Assembly: GCA_016218665.1 (NCBI GenBank)
Contig: JACRDI010000036.1
Span: forward strand, 119,414 to 183,413
Direction of reading: 5' to 3'
Length of the DNA: 64,000 bases
Origin: Desulfovibrio sp.
GTDB lineage: Bacteria > Desulfobacterota > Desulfovibrionia > Desulfovibrionales > Desulfovibrionaceae
Part shown: positions 60,507 through 64,000 of the stretch, one piece after another
How the letters are laid out: each line of letters starts with the position of its first letter
How positions within the stretch are numbered: position 1 is the first letter of the stretch
Notes under the pieces: generated by a model
What the model saw: the letters and a program-made list of their open reading frames with translations, nothing else
Databases searched by the model: none
Told to the model about the DNA's origin: nothing
Made by a program: the position numbers and the translations under genes

Positions 60507-63500
60507 ACATCTGCGAGCCCTTCATCCGCCGGCCCGTGGCCACCGCCCTCTTGATGGTCGCGGTGGTGCTGGCGGGCATGATCGCCTACAAGCAGCTGCC
60601 CGTGGCGGCGCTGCCCCAGGTGGACTATCCCACCATCCAGGTGCGCACCTTCTACCCCGGCGCCAGCCCGGATGTCATGGCCACAAGCGTCACCGCGCCG
60701 CTGGAGCGCCAGTTCGGCCAGATGCCGGGCCTGACCCAGATGACCTCCACCAGTTCCTCGGGCAGCTCCATCGTCACCCTGCAGTTCACCCTGCAGATGA
60801 GCCTGGACGTGGCCGAGCAGCAGGTGCAGGCGGCCATCAACGCGGCCTACAATTTCCTGCCCTCGGACCTGCCCAACCCGCCCGTGTACAGCAAGGTCAA
60901 CCCGGCCGACGCGCCCATCCTGACCCTGGCGCTGACCTCCAAGGACCTGCCGCTTTTCAAGGTGCAGGATATGGCCGACACGCGCCTGGCCCAGAAGATC
61001 TCCCAGCTGCCGGGCGTGGGCCTGGTGAGCATCAGCGGCGGGCAGCGCCCGGCCGTGCGCGTGCACGCCAACCCGCGCGCCCTGGCCGCCGTGGGCCTGA
61101 CCATGGAGGACCTGCGCACGGCCATTTCCGCCGCCAACGTGGACCAGGCCAAGGGCGGCTTCGACGGGCCCAGGCAGGCGGCCATCATCGGCGCCAACGA
61201 CCAGCTCTACTCAAGCGAGGACTACCGCCAGCTGATAGTGGCCTGGAAGAACAACGCGCCCGTGCGCCTCACCGACGTGGCCGAGGTCTTCGACGGGCCC
61301 GAGGACGTGCGCCAGGCCGCCTGGATGAACAACCAGCCGGCCATCATCCTGAACATCCAGCGCCAGCCCGGGGCCAACGTCATCGAGGTGGTGGACCGCA
61401 TAAAGAAGCTCATGCCGCAGCTTTCGGCCTCCCTGCCGGGGAGCGTCTCGGTCTCCGTGCTCTCCGACCGCACCACCACCATCCGCGCCAGCGTGGCCGA
61501 CGTGCAGCACGAGCTCATGCTGGCCGTGGGCCTGGTGGTGCTGGTCATCTACCTCTTTTTGCGCAACCTGCCCGCCACCGCCATTCCCAGCGTGGCCGTG
61601 CCGGTGTCCCTGGTGGGCACCTTCGGCGTCATGTATCTGGCGGGCTTCAGCCTGAACAACCTCTCCCTCATGGCGCTCACCATCTCCACGGGTTTCGTCG
61701 TGGACGACGCCATCGTCATGATCGAGAACGTCTCGCGCTACGTGGAGGAAGGCGAGGACCCCTTCACCGCGGCCCTCAAGGGCTCGAAGCAGATCGGCTT
61801 CACCATCCTCTCGCTCACCGTCTCGCTCATCGCGGTGCTCATCCCCCTGCTCTTCATGGGCGACGTGGTGGGCCGGCTCTTCCGCGAGTTCGCCATCACC
61901 TTGGGCGTCACCATCCTCATCTCCGCCGTGGTGTCCCTCACCCTCACGCCCATGATGTGCGCGCGCCTGCTCAAGCACGTGCCCCAGGAGTCCCTCTCCC
62001 GGCGCGGGCCCGCGGCCTGGATGCAGCGCCAGTTCGACCGCATGGTGCAGGGCTACGGAACAACCCTGGCCTGGGTGCTGGAGCACCAGAAGTCCACCCT
62101 GCTGGTGGCGGCGGGCACCCTGGTGCTCACGGTGGCGCTCTACGCCATGATCCCCAAGGGCTTCTTCCCCGTGCAGGACACCGGGCTCATCCTGGGCGTT
62201 TCCGAGGCGCCGCAGAGCGTCTCCTTCCCGGCCATGAGCGAACGCCAGCAGGAGCTGGCGAAAGAAATCCTGCGCGACCCGGCGGTGGAGAGCCTGTCCT
62301 CGTTCATCGGCGTGGACGGCACCAACACCTCGCTCAACACCGGGCGCATACAGATCGCCCTCAAGCCCCTTTCCCAGCGCAAGGAGAGCGCCACGGAAGT
62401 CATCCGCCGGCTGGGCCCCAGGCTGGAGGGCGTGTTCGGCATCACCCTGTTCATGCAGCCCGCCCAGGACCTGACCGTTGACGCGCGCATGAGCCGCACC
62501 CAGTACCAGTACACCCTGGACGACCCCAACCCGGCGGTGCTTTCCCAGGCCGCGCCGCGCTTCCTCGACGCCCTGCGCGCCCGGCCGGAGCTGGCCGACG
62601 TGTCAAGCGACCAGATGGACAAGGGGCTGCGCGTGCAGGTGGACATCGACCGGGCCACGGCCGCGCGCCTGGGCATAAGTCCCCAGGACGTGGACGACGC
62701 CCTGTACAACGCCTTCGGCCAGCGCCAAGTGTCCACCATCTTCACCGAGCTGAACCAGTACCGGGTGGTGCTCTCCGCGCCGGAGGCCATGCTCCAGGGC
62801 CCCGCCGCCCTGGACGCCATCTTCCTGCGCGGAACGAAAGGGGCCGACGTGCCCCTGACCGCCGTGGCCAGCGTGCGCGAGACCGTGGGCCCGCTGGTCG
62901 TCTCGCGCCAGGGGCAGTTCCCGGCGGTCACGGCCTCCTTCAATCTGGCTCCGGGCGTTTCGCTCGGGCAGGCGGTGGACGCCGTGCACGCGGCCGCAGC
63001 AGAGGCCAAGCTGCCCGCCAGCACCCAGGGGGCCTTCCAGGGCACGGCCCAGGCCTTCATGGCCTCGCTTTCCAACCAGCCGCTGCTCATCCTGGCGGCG
63101 CTGGTCACGGTCTACATCGTGCTCGGCGTCATGTACGAAAGCTACATCCACCCGGTGACCATCCTCTCCACCCTGCCCTCGGCCGGCGTGGGCGCGGTGC
63201 TGGCCCTCATGGCCTGCCGCATGGACCTCACCGTCATCGCGGTCATCGGCATCATCCTGCTCATCGGCATCGTCAAGAAGAACGGCATCATGATGGTGGA
63301 CTTCGCCCTGGAGGCCGAACGCGAAATGGGCGTGAGCCCGCGCGAGGCCATCTACCAGGCCAGCCTGCTGCGCTTCCGTCCCATCATGATGACCACCATG
63401 GCCGCGCGTCTGGGCGCGGTGCCCATGGCGCTCGGCACGGGCGTCGGCTCCGAGCTGCGCCGGCCCCTGGGCGTTTCCATCATCGGCGGCCTGGTCATCA

Positions 63501-63649
63501 GCCAGGTGCTGACGCTCTACACCACGCCGGTCATCTACCTGGCCTTTGACCGCCTTTCGCGCCGCGTTCTTGGGCGCGGGGCCGCGGGAACGCCCGCCGA
63601 GGCGACGGACGCCCCTGCAAACGCCCCAGACCGCCCGGAAGGACGCTAG
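60503..63649 (+). CDS. RND efflux permease, MdtB-like
   Basis: A 1048-residue inner-membrane proton/drug antiporter with 12 helices. It starts [18 protein letters not shown], has the family porter start [20 protein letters not shown], the proton-relay Asp pair in [18 protein letters not shown], and the late motif [22 protein letters not shown]. Two consecutive permease genes after one adaptor is the MdtABC arrangement, in which B and C form a heterotrimer. Confidence 0.95.
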   Translation: MNICEPFIRRPVATALLMVAVVLAGMIAYKQLPVAALPQVDYPTIQVRTFYPGASPDVMATSVTAPLERQFGQMPGLTQMTSTSSSGSSIVTLQFTLQMSLDVAEQQVQAAINAAYNFLPSDLPNPPVYSKVNPADAPILTLALTSKDLPLFKVQDMADTRLAQKISQLPGVGLVSISGGQRPAVRVHANPRALAAVGLTMEDLRTAISAANVDQAKGGFDGPRQAAIIGANDQLYSSEDYRQLIVAWKNNAPVRLTDVAEVFDGPEDVRQAAWMNNQPAIILNIQRQPGANVIEVVDRIKKLMPQLSASLPGSVSVSVLSDRTTTIRASVADVQHELMLAVGLVVLVIYLFLRNLPATAIPSVAVPVSLVGTFGVMYLAGFSLNNLSLMALTISTGFVVDDAIVMIENVSRYVEEGEDPFTAALKGSKQIGFTILSLTVSLIAVLIPLLFMGDVVGRLFREFAITLGVTILISAVVSLTLTPMMCARLLKHVPQESLSRRGPAAWMQRQFDRMVQGYGTTLAWVLEHQKSTLLVAAGTLVLTVALYAMIPKGFFPVQDTGLILGVSEAPQSVSFPAMSERQQELAKEILRDPAVESLSSFIGVDGTNTSLNTGRIQIALKPLSQRKESATEVIRRLGPRLEGVFGITLFMQPAQDLTVDARMSRTQYQYTLDDPNPAVLSQAAPRFLDALRARPELADVSSDQMDKGLRVQVDIDRATAARLGISPQDVDDALYNAFGQRQVSTIFTELNQYRVVLSAPEAMLQGPAALDAIFLRGTKGADVPLTAVASVRETVGPLVVSRQGQFPAVTASFNLAPGVSLGQAVDAVHAAAAEAKLPASTQGAFQGTAQAFMASLSNQPLLILAALVTVYIVLGVMYESYIHPVTILSTLPSAGVGAVLALMACRMDLTVIAVIGIILLIGIVKKNGIMMVDFALEAEREMGVSPREAIYQASLLRFRPIMMTTMAARLGAVPMALGTGVGSELRRPLGVSIIGGLVISQVLTLYTTPVIYLAFDRLSRRVLGRGAAGTPAEATDAPANAPDRPEGR

Positions 63650-63659
63650 GAGGCCGGCC

Positions 63660-64000
63660 GTGAGCCTCTCCGATCCCTTCATCCGGCGGCCGGTGGCCAC
63701 CACGCTTTTGACCCTGGCCATCGCCCTGGCCGGGGCCATCGCCTACCGCTTCTTGCCGGTCTCGCCCCTGCCGCAGGTGGACTTCCCCACCATCAGCGTG
63801 TCCGCCTCGCTGCCCGGCGCCGACCCGGAGACCATGGCCACAAGCGTGGCCGCGCCGCTGGAGCGCCAGTTCGGGCGCATCGCCGGCGTGACGGAGATGA
63901 CCAGCACCAGCTACCGGGGCAGCACCAGCATCACGCTCCAGTTCGACCTGGACCGCGACATCAACGGCGCCGCGCGCGACGTGCAGGCCGCCATCAACGC
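63660..64000 (+). CDS. Second RND efflux permease, MdtC-like, 5' part
   Basis: Starts at GTG after CTAGGAGGCCGGCC, 10 bases past the MdtB-like gene, and runs off the window end after 113 full codons. The sequence [40 protein letters not shown] and [19 protein letters not shown] is a standard RND permease N-terminus. Its similarity to the preceding gene is high, as expected for the MdtB/MdtC pair. Confidence 0.93.
   Translation, partial: MSLSDPFIRRPVATTLLTLAIALAGAIAYRFLPVSPLPQVDFPTISVSASLPGADPETMATSVAAPLERQFGRIAGVTEMTSTSYRGSTSITLQFDLDRDINGAARDVQAAIN

Overview
The window is GC-rich chromosomal DNA from a sulfate-reducing bacterium, most likely of the order Desulfovibrionales. The best pointers are a periplasmic [NiFe] hydrogenase operon (small subunit, large subunit, maturation protease, HypC), an ftsA-ftsZ-radical SAM junction, an LctP-type lactate permease, Maf-type flagellin glycosylation and lipid A synthesis. 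I do not name a species. Gene starts were chosen from ribosome-binding sites and family alignment, so several differ from the longest open frame.

Layout. 1-4200: end of ftsA, ftsZ and a radical SAM gene. 4200-8840: an FmdB-type zinc ribbon gene, then a ZraP-like periplasmic protein with its own sigma-54 promoter and upstream inverted repeat, followed by a ZraS/ZraR-like histidine kinase and NtrC-type regulator. 8835-12519 (minus): hydrolase, membrane protein and a cysteine synthase fused to a degenerate cysteinyl-tRNA synthetase-like module. 12612-20738: Maf glycosyltransferase, PAP2 phosphatase, GT39-type glycosyltransferase, BON lipoprotein, Gfo/Idh/MocA oxidoreductase, lpxB and two small genes. 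20840-22228: an AT-rich AlbA/ATPase gene, probably acquired. 22315-30378: cold-shock protein, infA, TrpF-like protein, GAF/HD-GYP phosphodiesterase, MoaD/ThiF pair, lactate permease, lipoprotein, polysaccharide deacetylase, flavoprotein and thiamine-binding protein.

30747-36166: the hydrogenase operon, with a convergent pair encoding a HybA-like ferredoxin and a membrane cytochrome-like subunit. 36455-43790: citrate synthase, tRNA-Leu, acetyltransferase, YfhO-like membrane protein, MltF-like lytic transglycosylase, acylphosphatase and a DUF2059 protein. 43794-44861: an AT-rich stand-alone RelA/SpoT synthetase-like gene. 44897-51941 (all minus): zinc-ribbon protein, M48 protease, recN, a cysteine-cluster protein, two oligopeptide-type ABC permeases, a YbhB protein and an AraC-type regulator. 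tRNA-Ala lies at 52072.

From 52150 to 57610 the chromosome looks eroded: an orphan 110-codon gene, a truncated adenine methylase, a gene that joins the start of a MoeA-like protein to the end of an adenylate-forming ligase, intact xdhC and nucleotidyltransferase-HD genes, a frameshifted histidine phosphatase and a truncated integrase. This reads as a collapsed molybdenum-hydroxylase maturation cluster next to mobile-element remains. The window ends with a MarR regulator divergent from an RND efflux operon (adaptor with an unusual long tail, then two permeases, the second cut by the window end).

The most interesting candidates are the cysteine synthase/dead CysRS fusion, the decayed molybdenum cluster with its chimeric gene, the sigma-54-controlled ZraP system, the stand-alone alarmone-synthetase-like gene and the low-complexity tail on the efflux adaptor.
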